64,000 bases of DNA from Gallionella sp. (GCA_028687335.1 JAQUAI010000010.1:1-64000), one strand, 5' to 3'. Counted from the stretch's first letter, positions 27,441 through 36,669 are shown. Notes: generated by a model from the letters alone, not told the origin. Numbers and translations are program-made.

Positions 27441-28397
27441 TCATACCTCGTCTTTTTCTGTTTTGCCGGCATCTACTTCAGCCGCCTTTTTTTCCGCCTG
27501 CTTGCGCTGACGCAACAGCGGCAAGGCGCTGACCATTCCCAGCAAAGTGAAGCCCAAGCCCATCGCCAAATTGCGCTGATCGAAAGCGTCCGCACCGTAA
27601 CTCGCGTTGAACGCAGTCAAATAAGTTTTGCCACTATCGGCAAGCTCGGTCACCAGCACAAAGTCAGCGCCGCGCCGCATGCCGTGATCGTGTCCGCCTG
27701 CCGGTTTTTGCGCGCCATCTTGGTTGAAGTCATCCGGTATACGAACTGTTGCTACGCCTTGCGCATCGGTCACCCATTCGGATTGGCTGCCGTTTTGCGA
27801 CTCAAACGCTAGCTTTTGATTGGCCAGTGGCTGCCCGTTAAAGCGCACCAGAAACTTCCATTCCTCATTGGCGCGATAACGCGAATGCTCGCGCGGATAC
27901 GGCTGCGGAATAATCTCCAGCTCGTTTTTCTGCTGCATTAACATCGCAGTCGGATTTTTTGCGCCACGCTCACCGAAGTAGTACACGGTAGATGCGACGC
28001 GCACTGCTTCGCCCACTTCTTCACGCGCAGTCAACATCTGAAATCCGCCCGTGGCAGGCTTATCCAGCTTGGCGCCAGCCATTTCCAGCGGCAGTTGGCG
28101 ATGTGCGTTTTCATCTTTCAGATTATTGGAATAGGCATCAACATTCGCCGCCACAATATTCTGCGGCACCACGGTGCTCACCATGCGTTCGCGGCTTTCC
28201 CCGCTACTCTTCACTTTGAGCGTGGGATAAGTCGTCCAAGATGTCGGCTTGCCCATTCCCATCATCGCGGCATGATCGTGCCCGCTATGCGCCATAACAG
28301 CCATGCTTTCGGTTGCCGATGGTGCACTTTCTGAGGCAACTGCTGGTGCGCTCGTTATTGCCAGCAATATTGCCAGCAGTAATTGTTTTCTTTTCAT
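27441..28397 (-). CDS. DUF4198-like periplasmic metal-associated protein
   Basis: 318 residues. A signal peptide (residues 1-21) is followed by a His/Met-rich segment AHSGHDHAAMMGMG likely to bind metal. A beta-rich periplasmic domain has the WKFLVRFNGQPLANQKLAFES...TDAQGVATVRIP pattern of DUF4198. A second GGHDHGMRRG motif lies near residue 240, and a C-terminal membrane anchor (MGLGFTLLGMVSALPLL) ends in a charged tail. The family is often found next to nickel, cobalt or TonB uptake genes. The Met and His content would suit copper or iron. Confidence 0.78.
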   Translation of the reverse strand: MKRKQLLLAILLAITSAPAVASESAPSATESMAVMAHSGHDHAAMMGMGKPTSWTTYPTLKVKSSGESRERMVSTVVPQNIVAANVDAYSNNLKDENAHRQLPLEMAGAKLDKPATGGFQMLTAREEVGEAVRVASTVYYFGERGAKNPTAMLMQQKNELEIIPQPYPREHSRYRANEEWKFLVRFNGQPLANQKLAFESQNGSQSEWVTDAQGVATVRIPDDFNQDGAQKPAGGHDHGMRRGADFVLVTELADSGKTYLTAFNASYGADAFDQRNLAMGLGFTLLGMVSALPLLRQRKQAEKKAAEVDAGKTEKDEV

Positions 28398-28406
28398 GGC
28401 TTTCCC

Positions 28407-30671
28407 TTAGAAGGTTACGGACATACCGGCAGTCCAGACACGACCCGGATCAACTGTGATCGACATATCTTCGGCGTTGTAAACACCATTGCCGTCACCA
28501 TCAGAGCCGCCGCGCACAGTGCTGTAATAGAAACGATTGAACAGGTTGTCGATACGTCCGAACACCGACCACTTCATGCCGCGCTCGGTCTTCACTTCGT
28601 AATTCACCATCGCATTCACCAGCGTGCGTCCGCCGAACCACACTTGATTCACTTCATCGGCAAACATTCCGCTCTGCGCGTTAACTTCGCCGGTAAAGGT
28701 TAGAGCCGGTGTGTAGCGATAGCGCGTGGACAAGTTGATCTTGTGCGTTGGGGTGCGCGGCACAACATTGCCGGTGTTGTTGTACAACACCGACGGCAAG
28801 GGCAAGGTACGCGAACCCATTCCCATCCAGTAGGAGTCGTTTCGGGTGAATTTGGCACTCAGGTAGGTGTAAGCCACGCTGCCAGACCAAGCCAGTTTGC
28901 TATCTGTCAGCACGCTCAACTCAACGCCGCGATTACGCACGCCACCGATATTCTGGTACTGGTCTTGCACGGGATCAGTCTGGTATTGACCGCCAATATT
29001 CAGGATGAAATTTTTACGATCAATCTGGAACAAAGCCGCATCAATATCCAAACCAATGCCGAGCAACTCGCTCTTGGCGCGCAGGCCGATTTCCTGATTC
29101 CAAGATTTCTCCGGGGTCAAGTTGGGATTGGCTGCCGTTGTACCAGTCGGTGTAATTGTTCCACCGTACAACTGGCTTACCGTCGGCACACGGAAACCGG
29201 TGGAGATATTCGCGTAAATCTCACGATCTGGTGTCAGCGCGTAATTCATGCCGACGCGCTCAGACAGTTCACGGAAAGTCTTTTGTCCAGTGGTGCTTCT
29301 ACCGGCCAGAATCTGCGCAGGAGTCAGCGGAATGTAACTTTCGTATTTAGCTGTGATGTCGTCGTAACGCGCATTGAAGGTCATCGTCAACGGCTCAGTC
29401 GCCTGCCATTTCAACTCACCATAAACCGCTTTGGTTTCCGAAGAAGAAAAACTGTTATTGGTAATCTTGCCCTTGAGGTTGATCGGATTAGCAAAACCCA
29501 CTGCCGTACCGCGCGTGGTGTAATCCACCAGATTCATTGTTACCGCTTTGTCCGAAAAAGACTGCAAATCCAGCCCCGCCATCAGACCGATTTGATCACC
29601 GCCTTTACGCCATTCCGCTTTGGCACCCTTTTGAATTTGCGACGTATCCGCACCGCTAACATAAACATCATTCAGATTAGTCATGTTGCAAGCAGCCAGT
29701 GTCGTTACCACGCCATTACCGCATCCGGCCACATTGCGCAAAAATCCGCTCGGATTCTGCCAACCGTAGGTGTGATCCTTAAACATATAGGTATTCACCA
29801 ACAGATTGCCGCCCGCACCAAAGTCTTTGGCATACGTGACATTCATCTTATCCAGGCCCACGTCGTAGTTACGCGCATAGTCTTTCCCCCCGCCAAAACC
29901 GCGCGGATCAATAAAAGCCTGCGTTACCCCTTTGACTGTGCCGTGGCTGTCTTTTGCGCGTTTAGACTGTTCGAAGCCGAATGCGATGTCGCTGGTGTCG
30001 TCGATTAGATATTGCAATTTTCCGTCGAAGTAATCGGCAAACGAACCGCCTTGATCGTGATAGCCCAAAGTCTGACGGTTAGTGGTTTGCACATGCCCCA
30101 CCCAATCGCCCTTGCTGAAACCCGCACGCACCAAGCCTTTGCGATAACGAAAGCTGCCTGCTTCAGTGCTGAAAGTCATACCGGCCATCTTGGCACCGCG
30201 CTTGGTGGTGATAATTACCGCACCGGAAAGCGCGTCTTCACCAAACAAATAAGATGCGCCGCCTTTGACGACTTTGATCGAATCGATATTATCGAGATCG
30301 ATATTCACACGTCCGGTACGTTCCTGTACTGGCACACCGTCAATCACAATCGCCACACCCGGTTTTTCACCCATGTAACGCTGAGCTTCCACACCGCGCA
30401 ACATAATCTTCACCGAGTCACCATCTTGCACTTCGGCAGTCACACCGGGAATAGACTCCAGAATATCGACCAGACTTTTACCATGCTCATCATCAACTTT
30501 TTTACCGCTGATGTTATTGATGTTTGAAGCTTCGCCACGCTTGGATTCAAAACGGTCGTCAATGGTGGTCGAAGTCACCCTCACCTCGGGCATCTCAGTG
30601 ATCTCCGCATATACCGCCTGATTGACTGCCAGCGTGAGTACGCTGAGCGCGAATAAACGCTTGCTCTTCAT
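28407..30671 (-). CDS. TonB-dependent outer membrane receptor (CirA/FepA-like), first gene of the uptake operon
   Basis: About 754 residues from the ATG at 30671, which has GAGGGGG upstream. Signal peptide to about VYA. The plug contains LVDILESIPGVTAEV, IDGVPVQERTG and VVKGGASYLFGEDALSGAVII. A large barrel ends in aromatic TAGMSVTF. A disulphide-like cysteine pair (GCGNGVVTTLAACN) lies in an outer loop. Seven further genes follow with short gaps: DUF4198, polyferredoxin, CcdA-like, second receptor, tonB, exbB, exbD. Promoter and palindromes lie upstream. Confidence 0.93.
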   Translation of the reverse strand: MKSKRLFALSVLTLAVNQAVYAEITEMPEVRVTSTTIDDRFESKRGEASNINNISGKKVDDEHGKSLVDILESIPGVTAEVQDGDSVKIMLRGVEAQRYMGEKPGVAIVIDGVPVQERTGRVNIDLDNIDSIKVVKGGASYLFGEDALSGAVIITTKRGAKMAGMTFSTEAGSFRYRKGLVRAGFSKGDWVGHVQTTNRQTLGYHDQGGSFADYFDGKLQYLIDDTSDIAFGFEQSKRAKDSHGTVKGVTQAFIDPRGFGGGKDYARNYDVGLDKMNVTYAKDFGAGGNLLVNTYMFKDHTYGWQNPSGFLRNVAGCGNGVVTTLAACNMTNLNDVYVSGADTSQIQKGAKAEWRKGGDQIGLMAGLDLQSFSDKAVTMNLVDYTTRGTAVGFANPINLKGKITNNSFSSSETKAVYGELKWQATEPLTMTFNARYDDITAKYESYIPLTPAQILAGRSTTGQKTFRELSERVGMNYALTPDREIYANISTGFRVPTVSQLYGGTITPTGTTAANPNLTPEKSWNQEIGLRAKSELLGIGLDIDAALFQIDRKNFILNIGGQYQTDPVQDQYQNIGGVRNRGVELSVLTDSKLAWSGSVAYTYLSAKFTRNDSYWMGMGSRTLPLPSVLYNNTGNVVPRTPTHKINLSTRYRYTPALTFTGEVNAQSGMFADEVNQVWFGGRTLVNAMVNYEVKTERGMKWSVFGRIDNLFNRFYYSTVRGGSDGDGNGVYNAEDMSITVDPGRVWTAGMSVTF

Positions 30672-30717
30672 CTTCCATCCCCCTCGAGTTTGTAATTGGA
30701 TTTTTAAAACCGCGCGA

Positions 30718-30746
30718 ATTGTAGGGATGAGGAAAACACTTGGGAA
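30718..30746 (-). promoter_or_regulatory. Promoter of the TonB uptake operon
   Basis: On the minus strand, TTCCCA (30746-30741) and TACAAT (30723-30718) are 17 nt apart, a fair sigma-70 match. It lies about 47 bp before the receptor start. Confidence 0.5.
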
Positions 30747-30756
30747 TGTGACATGA

Positions 30757-30777
30757 TGTCGCGCGACAAATTGTCGC
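30757..30777. promoter_or_regulatory. Two overlapping palindromes upstream of the uptake operon
   Basis: TGTCGCGCGACA (30757-30768) is a perfect palindrome. It overlaps GCGACAAATTGTCGC (30763-30777), symmetrical around its central base. Both sit just upstream of the -35 of the receptor promoter, where an activator would bind. They do not resemble a Fur box. A further TTGATCCGATCAA palindrome lies at 30798-30810. Confidence 0.5.
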
Positions 30778-30905
30778 ACCCCTCCCATGGGAGACTGTTG
30801 ATCCGATCAAGTGACGTTTGAAGTCCACCCGCTGTGCGAGCATCCGCTGAACGGGAATAACTGAAATGGATTTGTAGAAGCACGCTTGCGTCCCTCTTAA
30901 TTACG

Positions 30906-30935
30906 ACTTTAAGTTACTATAATTCAATAAAGTCG
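30906..30935 (+). promoter_or_regulatory. Promoter inside an inverted repeat before the ATPase gene
   Basis: A perfect TATAAT (30919-30924) lies between inverted arms GACTTTA (30906-30912) and TAAAGTC (30929-30935). A repressor bound to the arms would cover the promoter. No strong -35 is visible. The ATPase gene starts 33 bp downstream. Confidence 0.5.
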
Positions 30936-30967
30936 CTACTTTTTTGAACTATGGTTATAATTAATAC

Positions 30968-32101
30968 ATGGAACGCTACCTCGACAACCTTGTCTTGAAT
31001 GACCTCAACAATAAGGTCGTTGTATTGACCGGGCCGCGCCAAGTGGGGAAAACCACCTTGAGTCGGCAGTTGATGCAATCGTTCGACCGTGCCCAGTATT
31101 TGAATTGGGATGTGCTGGCAGACCGCATGGTATTGCAACGCCAAACCTGGAATCCACGCGCGGGCTTGCTGGTGATGGATGAGATTCACAAGATGCCAAA
31201 TTGGAAGGGTTGGTTAAAGGGGGTCGCGGATGGCCGCCCTGCCGGTCAGGCATTGCTAGTGACTGGCAGTGCGCGCATGGATACGTTCCCTCAAGCGGGC
31301 GACTCACTGGCGGGCCGATATTTTTCGTTTCGCTTGCATCCCATTTCGGTAAAAGAGTGGTGCCAGCAACAGAAGGTTTCGCCCGCCGACGCACTGGATC
31401 ATTTGCTGGAACGCGGCGGATTCCCTGAACCTTGTTTGGCGACGGATGCCGTGCAGGCGGACCGTTGGCGCGCCCAGTATTTCACCGACCTGATCCGCGA
31501 GGACGTGCTGGAGTTCTCCCGCCTGCACGAGATCAACACGATGCGGCTGTTTGTTGAATTGCTGCGCGAGCGGGTGGGTTCACCGCTCTCTTTGGCCTCC
31601 ATTGCACGAGATTTGGCGGTTGCGCCTGCCACGCTAAAGCGCTATTTGGAAATTTTGCAGGCTCTCTTCATCGTGTTCACCGTGCAGCCCTGGCATCGCA
31701 ATGTGGGACGCGCAATTTTGCAAACGCCAAAAGTGTATTTTTTCGACACAGGTTTGGTGCGCGGCAATGCGGGGATTCGTTTAGAAAATGCCGTGGCCTG
31801 CATGCTGTTGAAGCAGGCGCATTTTCTGCAAGACAGTGCAGGCAGAGAGGTCGCGCTGCATTACATTCGCACCAAAGATAACGCAGAGGTTGACTTTGCT
31901 TTCAGCGAAGCGGGCGAGTTAAAACAACTCATCGAGTGCAAATTGGGTGATAACAAACCGCATCGGGCATTAATGCGCTTTGCCGAACAATTCCCCAGTG
32001 TTGAAGCCATTCAAATTGTTTATAACCTACGCCAAGAAGAGTTTAGAAATGGCATCAGAATCACTGATGCAGCCAACTGGCTCGCGGAGCTAGTTGCTTA
32101 A
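30968..32101 (+). CDS. AAA+ ATPase of the DUF4143 family
   Basis: 377 residues. Walker A GPRQVGKTT lies at residues ~22-30, Walker B GLLVMDEIHK, and sensor-like LLVTGSARMD. A C-terminal DUF4143/nuclease-like half carries YIRTKDNAEVDFAF and LIECKLGDNKPH, resembling a PD-(D/E)XK core (D..ECK). Such proteins are widespread, often lie alone, and are of uncertain function; some behave like stress or toxin-antitoxin modules. It stands alone between divergent and convergent neighbours and has its own palindromic promoter. Confidence 0.88.
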   Translation: MERYLDNLVLNDLNNKVVVLTGPRQVGKTTLSRQLMQSFDRAQYLNWDVLADRMVLQRQTWNPRAGLLVMDEIHKMPNWKGWLKGVADGRPAGQALLVTGSARMDTFPQAGDSLAGRYFSFRLHPISVKEWCQQQKVSPADALDHLLERGGFPEPCLATDAVQADRWRAQYFTDLIREDVLEFSRLHEINTMRLFVELLRERVGSPLSLASIARDLAVAPATLKRYLEILQALFIVFTVQPWHRNVGRAILQTPKVYFFDTGLVRGNAGIRLENAVACMLLKQAHFLQDSAGREVALHYIRTKDNAEVDFAFSEAGELKQLIECKLGDNKPHRALMRFAEQFPSVEAIQIVYNLRQEEFRNGIRITDAANWLAELVA

Positions 32102-32123
32102 AAAACTCGTTTCAAAAAACGAG
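32100..32123 (-). terminator. Terminator for the zapE operon
   Basis: On the minus strand, CTCGTTT (32123-32117) pairs with AAACGAG (32112-32106) and is followed by six T's. It lies just past the convergent ATPase stop, about 120 bp after zapE. Confidence 0.7.
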
Positions 32124-32242
32124 CGTGTTACGCGATGTGACACCTCGCGGCAAATTGCCCCCCCCTTGGGAGACCAAGAAATTTTCGGGAAGTGTTTTGG
32201 GGAAACGTGACTTTCACCTCTCCGGCGCAGTGAAAAATCGGA

Positions 32243-33376
32243 CTACTCGAGCTTTACCGACTGCGCCTGATGCGGCAAATCGAGGTATCGCCGCGTTTGC
32301 ATTTCGGCCAAACGGCTGGCGGTACGCAAAGCATCGTTGCCGGATTGCGTATCGAGATAGAGTTGCTCGGGCATCGCTGCTGCGGTGGCGGCCAGTTTGA
32401 CGTGATGGTCGTACAGCACATCAATCAACCAAGTGAAACGGCGCGCTTCCGCGCCGTTGTCGGCACCCATTAGCGGGATGCCGGAAAGAAATACGGTGGG
32501 ATAGCGATGTGCGATTTCTAGATAGTCGGACTGGTCGTGATTGCCGCCGCACAACACCTTGAAATCGAACCAGACTGAGCTTTGCCCCAAACCCTGCACT
32601 GCAATGTGATGCGTGCTCAACTGCAACTCGGTGGCCTCCATTTTCTGCTGCGCCAGTGCCGTGAACATCGCCTCCATGCGCGTACGGCTATGTGCATCAT
32701 CCGGCACGAGGAACAGACTTTCGCGTGCCATTTGCAACATGCGATAGTCGTTACCACTGTCGATATGAATCTGTTTTAGGTCACGCTTTAACAACGCAAT
32801 GGCGGGTAAAAATCGTTCGCGTTGCAAGCCGTTCGGATAGAGCGCATCCGGCGGATAGTTCGAGGTCGTCAGTAAAATCACGCCGCGTTCAAAAAGCGCA
32901 GCCAGCAAGCGCGCCAGAATCATGGCATCGGCAATGTCGTCGATATGAAATTCGTCTAGACACAACACACGCGTGGATTTTTCGATGGCATCAGCCACGG
33001 CCAGCAAGGGATCGGCGCGGTCAGCCTGCATTTTCATTTCGTGATGCACTTCGACCATGAACTGGTGGAAATGAATGCGACGTTTGCGCCGGTAAGGCAG
33101 GCACTGAAAAAATCCGTCCATCAAAAATGTTTTACCGCGCCCCACACCACCCCAAAGATACAGCCCCTTGGGTACGTCGGGACTGAGCAAACTACGCCCG
33201 AGAAACTGGTTACGTTTAGTTTTGAAGTCGAGCAACTGCTGCCATAGCGTGTGCAGTTGTTCGATGGCGGCAGCCTGCGCCGCATCGGGAAGGATGCCCT
33301 GCTCGACACAGATGGTTTGATACCAAATACGCGGGCCGATGTCGCTTGCAGAAGTTGTTGTATTGCGCAATCTCAA
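32243..33376 (-). CDS. zapE: Cell division ATPase ZapE (AFG1/YhcM)
   Basis: About 377 residues. Walker A GGVGRGKT near residue 80, then HFHQFM and CLDEFHIDDIADAMIL (Walker B), and LTTSNYPPDALYPNGLQRERFLP, all typical of ZapE. It acts at the division ring during late division or stress. No ATG is available; a TTG at 33376 overlaps the stop of the VOC gene (TTGA), with another TTG at 33370. Longer in-frame starts would overlap the VOC gene. Confidence 0.9.
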   Translation of the reverse strand: MRLRNTTTSASDIGPRIWYQTICVEQGILPDAAQAAAIEQLHTLWQQLLDFKTKRNQFLGRSLLSPDVPKGLYLWGGVGRGKTFLMDGFFQCLPYRRKRRIHFHQFMVEVHHEMKMQADRADPLLAVADAIEKSTRVLCLDEFHIDDIADAMILARLLAALFERGVILLTTSNYPPDALYPNGLQRERFLPAIALLKRDLKQIHIDSGNDYRMLQMARESLFLVPDDAHSRTRMEAMFTALAQQKMEATELQLSTHHIAVQGLGQSSVWFDFKVLCGGNHDQSDYLEIAHRYPTVFLSGIPLMGADNGAEARRFTWLIDVLYDHHVKLAATAAAMPEQLYLDTQSGNDALRTASRLAEMQTRRYLDLPHQAQSVKLE

Positions 33377-33741
33377 CTCTCGATGAATTCCAGCGCGTTC
33401 TGATCGGGGTCGCGGCAAAACAAGGCTCGCCGCCCCGATTGACTGAGCGTATAAGCGATTCCCGCTTTTTCCAGATTCTCGATCACCGCCCCCAATTCCG
33501 CCACGGCGAAAGCAACATGGCGATCACGTCCGCCGTGCGTGGGACGCGCCAAACCAGTTTCAGGACTTGGCAAACACATCAAATGAATCTGCTGACCGGG
33601 AGTGATGTCGTACCACACGCCATCGAAGCTCATCGCCGGACGTTGCGTATCTAAACGCAAGCCAAGCACCTCTTCGTAGAACGCGCGCGCGCGCACCACA
33701 TCGGCAGTGAGAAACGTGGCGTGATGAATACCGAGGATCAT
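33373..33741 (-). CDS. VOC family (glyoxalase-like) protein
   Basis: 122 residues. It has the betaalphabetabetabeta pattern of vicinal oxygen chelate proteins: [25 protein letters not shown], then HVAFAV and a C-terminal [12 protein letters not shown] with the metal-binding Glu. Likely metal ligands are His6, His ~75 and Glu ~119. The reaction is unknown. Its ATG overlaps the purT stop, and zapE overlaps its own stop, so purT-VOC-zapE are translated in series. Confidence 0.85.
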   Translation of the reverse strand: MILGIHHATFLTADVVRARAFYEEVLGLRLDTQRPAMSFDGVWYDITPGQQIHLMCLPSPETGLARPTHGGRDRHVAFAVAELGAVIENLEKAGIAYTLSQSGRRALFCRDPDQNALEFIES

Positions 33742-34943
33742 GCTTTGACCGGCACAACCTTGCTGGCGGCCAATTTAGCGCGCGCCCTTGCCTCATCCGT
33801 ATCCTGTCCGTTTGCCAATGCCACACCCATGCGGCGGCGGGCAAATGCTTCCGGCTTACCGAACAAACGAATGTCAGATTGCGGCACGCGCAATGCCTCA
33901 TCCACGCCTTTAAACGCGATGCCCTGCGCTTCCATCTGGCCGTAGATCACGGCGGATGCGCCTGCTGCACGCAAAGCGGTATTCACCGGCAAACCGAGGA
34001 TGGCGCGGGCATGTAACTCAAATTCATTTTGCACCTGCGTACACATCGTCACCATGCCGGTGTCATGCGGACGCGGACTGACTTCGGAGAACCAGACTTG
34101 GTCGCCCTTAACGAACAGCTCCACCCCGAAAATTCCCAGGCCGCCCAGATCGTCGGTGACTTTTTTGGCGATGTCGCGCGCCCGTTGCAAAGCTGCTTGC
34201 GGCATGGCTTGCGGCTGCCAACTTTCGACGTAATCGCCGTGTACTTGCACATGGCCGATAGGGTCGCAAAAATGCGTCTCGACCTGCCCGTCCGCCCCCA
34301 AAGCGCGCACCGTCAGCTGCGTGACTTCATAATCAAAATGAATCATGCCCTCGACAATGACGCGCCCCTGATTCACCCGCGAACCGCTGGCGGCATAATC
34401 CCAAGCGGCTTGTACCGCTGCCGCGCTATCCACTTTTGATTGCCCTTTGCCGGACGACGACATCACCGGCTTAACGATGCAGGGATAACCAATCTCCTCC
34501 GCTGCTGCGCGCATTTCTTCCAGGCTATCGGCAAAGCGATACGGCGAAGTCGGCAAACCCAATGCTTCGGCGGCCAAACGGCGAATGCCCTCGCGGTTCA
34601 TGGTTAGACGTGCCGCGCGTGCCGTAGGAATCACCCGCACCCGACCTTCCGCTTCGATTTGCTCCAGCATCTCAGTGGCAATCGCCTCGATCTCCGGCAC
34701 GATGACATGCGGCTTTTCCTGCTCGATCAAAGCGCGCAACGCGGCACCGTCCGCCATATTGATGACATGCGCCCGATGTGCCACCTGATGCCCCGGTGCA
34801 TCGGCATAACGATCTACCGCAATCACCTCAACACCGAGACGCTGCAAGGCAATGATGACTTCTTTGCCCAACTCACCGCTACCGAGCAGCATAACTTTGG
34901 TTGCGGAAGGACTAAGCGGCGTACCGAGAATAATGGGGTTCAT
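33738..34943 (-). CDS. purT: Formate-dependent phosphoribosylglycinamide formyltransferase PurT
   Basis: 401 residues. ATP-grasp enzyme that formylates GAR with formate and ATP in purine synthesis. N-terminal [28 protein letters not shown] binds the substrate. The ATP-grasp part contains [16 protein letters not shown] and [28 protein letters not shown]. Length and motifs match the family. It is first in a purT-VOC-zapE run. Confidence 0.96.
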   Translation of the reverse strand: MNPIILGTPLSPSATKVMLLGSGELGKEVIIALQRLGVEVIAVDRYADAPGHQVAHRAHVINMADGAALRALIEQEKPHVIVPEIEAIATEMLEQIEAEGRVRVIPTARAARLTMNREGIRRLAAEALGLPTSPYRFADSLEEMRAAAEEIGYPCIVKPVMSSSGKGQSKVDSAAAVQAAWDYAASGSRVNQGRVIVEGMIHFDYEVTQLTVRALGADGQVETHFCDPIGHVQVHGDYVESWQPQAMPQAALQRARDIAKKVTDDLGGLGIFGVELFVKGDQVWFSEVSPRPHDTGMVTMCTQVQNEFELHARAILGLPVNTALRAAGASAVIYGQMEAQGIAFKGVDEALRVPQSDIRLFGKPEAFARRRMGVALANGQDTDEARARAKLAASKVVPVKA

Positions 34944-34998
34944 AAGATAGTGAAGATGAGATTTTGAAGGGGAAAATTATACACAGCGAAGCGGGCTA

Positions 34999-35877
34999 TC
35001 ATGGTTTGGGCGCGTCCACCTCCTGTGCCGCGTGCAAACGCCCCGACAGCAACGTCGCGGAAACAATCAGCGCCGCCCCCATCCACTCGCGCATACCCAT
35101 CGCTTCATTGGCCAGAAAGTAGGAAGAAATCGCCGCAATCACCAGCTCAAACAAAAACAGCACAACGGCACGATTGGCAGTGAGATGAGCAACACCAAAT
35201 TGCACGGCAAAACTGATCGCGCACAACACCAAGCCCATCAGCAACAAGGTCGCCCATGCACTCAGCGAAATAACGGCCAGCTGCTCCCCCACCCCGCCCT
35301 GCCACAATAAAAACGGCAAGGTCAGCGATGCCGTCCCCAGCCACACACTAAAAGCTTTAGTTTCAACAGACAAATGCGCGGCTCGACGCGACACTACATT
35401 GGAAAAAGCGAAACTCATCCCCGCCGACAACCCCAGCCATTCCGACAAATTTTGCGGCAACGGCAGCCCAAGACTCGGCTCCCACAACATCACCATCGCG
35501 CCACACAACGACAAACCAATAATGAGATAGCCGTAGCGGTCAAGGCACTCGCCCAATATCCAGCGCGAAAACAAAATCGTCCAAACCGGCGCAAGATAAA
35601 ACAACAACAACACCCGCATCACCTCGCCGTGCAACATCCCCAGCACATAACCAAGGTTAGACCAGCCCGTACTCAACACCAGCAACAGCATCCAGACACC
35701 AAAGCTAGAACGCTCCCGCCACACACGCGGCAACATAAACCCGCCCCACACCATCGCCAACAAATAAGTAATCAGCGTAGCCAGCGAACCGGATACGCCA
35801 ATAGCTTGCAGCTCACGATAGGGATACCAGATCAGCCCCCAAACCAAGGCACCGCTGAGCACACCCGCGATAGGCAT
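34999..35877 (-). CDS. EamA/DMT family permease
   Basis: 292 residues with about ten membrane segments in two EamA repeats, a drug/metabolite exporter fold with unknown substrate. The start is the ATG at 35877 (MPIAGVLSGALVWG). The longer frame upstream is a false extension through the dapC promoter. The first 118 bp unit of the duplication begins inside its fifth codon, so this gene is complete while its start region is copied at 39.4 kb. Confidence 0.88.
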   Translation of the reverse strand: MPIAGVLSGALVWGLIWYPYRELQAIGVSGSLATLITYLLAMVWGGFMLPRVWRERSSFGVWMLLLVLSTGWSNLGYVLGMLHGEVMRVLLLFYLAPVWTILFSRWILGECLDRYGYLIIGLSLCGAMVMLWEPSLGLPLPQNLSEWLGLSAGMSFAFSNVVSRRAAHLSVETKAFSVWLGTASLTLPFLLWQGGVGEQLAVISLSAWATLLLMGLVLCAISFAVQFGVAHLTANRAVVLFLFELVIAAISSYFLANEAMGMREWMGAALIVSATLLSGRLHAAQEVDAPKP

Positions 35878-35979
35878 GATGTTTTGTTTTGATGGCACTC
35901 GCCCGACCTTTATAATGCGCGCTGTTCGACAGCCCGTTGTAAAACCGCAATGAATCCAGACCTGCAAAAACTGCAACCC
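35862..35979. repeat. 118-bp direct repeat, left copy
   Basis: Identical to 39382-39499 except for one base (G/A at 35874 versus 39394). It contains the first five codons of the EamA gene (minus strand), the dapC promoter and the first ten codons of dapC (plus strand). The copies bound a 3402-bp segment unrelated to either gene. Confidence 0.97.
35889..35916 (+). promoter_or_regulatory. Orphaned copy of the dapC promoter
   Basis: TTGATG (35889-35894) and TATAAT (35911-35916), 16 nt apart, identical to the functional copy at 39409-39436. Here it drives only an 11-codon dapC remnant and whatever lies downstream. Confidence 0.7.
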
Positions 35980-35985
35980 ACCTAA
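35950..35985 (+). pseudogene. dapC 5' remnant (11 codons)
   Basis: ATG plus ten codons; the first ten codons match intact dapC, followed by one foreign codon and TAA. It is the broken end left where the 3.4-kb segment entered. Confidence 0.9.
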
Positions 35986-36061
35986 GGCGCAATAACCAAC
36001 AGGCATTGCACCGCTGAGGGAAAATTCAAAGCCTCCAGCGCAACTTGTTACGATTTAAGAA

Positions 36062-36361
36062 TTATTGATTTTTGACTCGATCTACCCAGTAGTCTGGGCA
36101 GCGATGTTGGTGGGAAACTGCCAGAATCCAGACTTCCTCCTTCCGCAACGTATATCGCAAGGTGTAGGAAAACCGAGGTATCACGTAACGCCGAACATCT
36201 GCCAGTTCAACAGGAAACAACAACGGTGATTTGGCAATAAGAAGGGCCGCCTCCCGTACATCACTTCTGAAACGAGCACCCAACCCTGACTGTTGCCGCT
36301 CATACCAATCGCAGGCATCGTTTAATTCGTCTTTGGCCGCTTCGGCAAATCGAATCCGCAT
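36062..36361 (-). CDS. RelE/ParE family toxin
   Basis: About 99 residues. ParE-like pattern: FAEAAKDELNDACDWYERQQSGLGARF, then YVIPRFSYTLRYTLRKEEVWILAVSHQHRCPDYW. ParE toxins poison gyrase and RelE toxins cut mRNA; the sequence does not decide. Its start overlaps the antitoxin stop (GTGATG). It appears intact. Confidence 0.85.
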   Translation of the reverse strand: MRIRFAEAAKDELNDACDWYERQQSGLGARFRSDVREAALLIAKSPLLFPVELADVRRYVIPRFSYTLRYTLRKEEVWILAVSHQHRCPDYWVDRVKNQ

Positions 36362-36567
36362 CACTTCCCGCCAAAGACCTCTTCAAACGGAACTGTTTTC
36401 ATGCGCCCCGCATCGCACGCCCGCGCCCTGTGCAACGCCTCTTCCGCCCAGACCTTGTCAATTTCAGGATCAGACTTATCCAGGCTCTGCATGATTTTTT
36501 CTACAACCTCATAGCGCTCTGCCGCTTTTAATTGCAGCGCCATATCAATGATTTCTGTTTTGCCCAT
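36361..36567 (-). CDS. Addiction module antitoxin (PF09720-like)
   Basis: 68 residues from an ATG preceded by a perfect AGGAGGT. MGKTEIIDMALQLKAAERYE followed by VVEKIMQSLDKSDPEIDKVW and a C-terminal acidic end is the pattern of the putative addiction module component family that pairs with ParE/RelE toxins. It is translationally coupled to the toxin. Confidence 0.85.
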   Translation of the reverse strand: MGKTEIIDMALQLKAAERYEVVEKIMQSLDKSDPEIDKVWAEEALHRARACDAGRMKTVPFEEVFGGK

Positions 36568-36669
36568 TTTTACCTCCTGTATTGATCTGCATTGCACCAG
36601 ATATTTCCATTCGGCGCAATTACGATTGCGACCTACGCGGGCTAACAGACTCATGGAGCAAGGTGATTA

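Noticed and set aside
28743-30008. 421-codon open frame on the plus strand
   Set aside because: It is antisense to a clear TonB-dependent receptor; its product has no recognisable domains and no ribosome site.
30797-30810. FNR-like site TTGATCCGATCAA
   Set aside because: The half-sites are separated by 3 bases rather than 4, and a related sequence at 11088 suggests a dispersed repeat.
35878-36006. N-terminal extension of the EamA gene
   Set aside because: The extension crosses the dapC promoter and start, and the same peptide appears in the duplicated copy in front of an unrelated protein.
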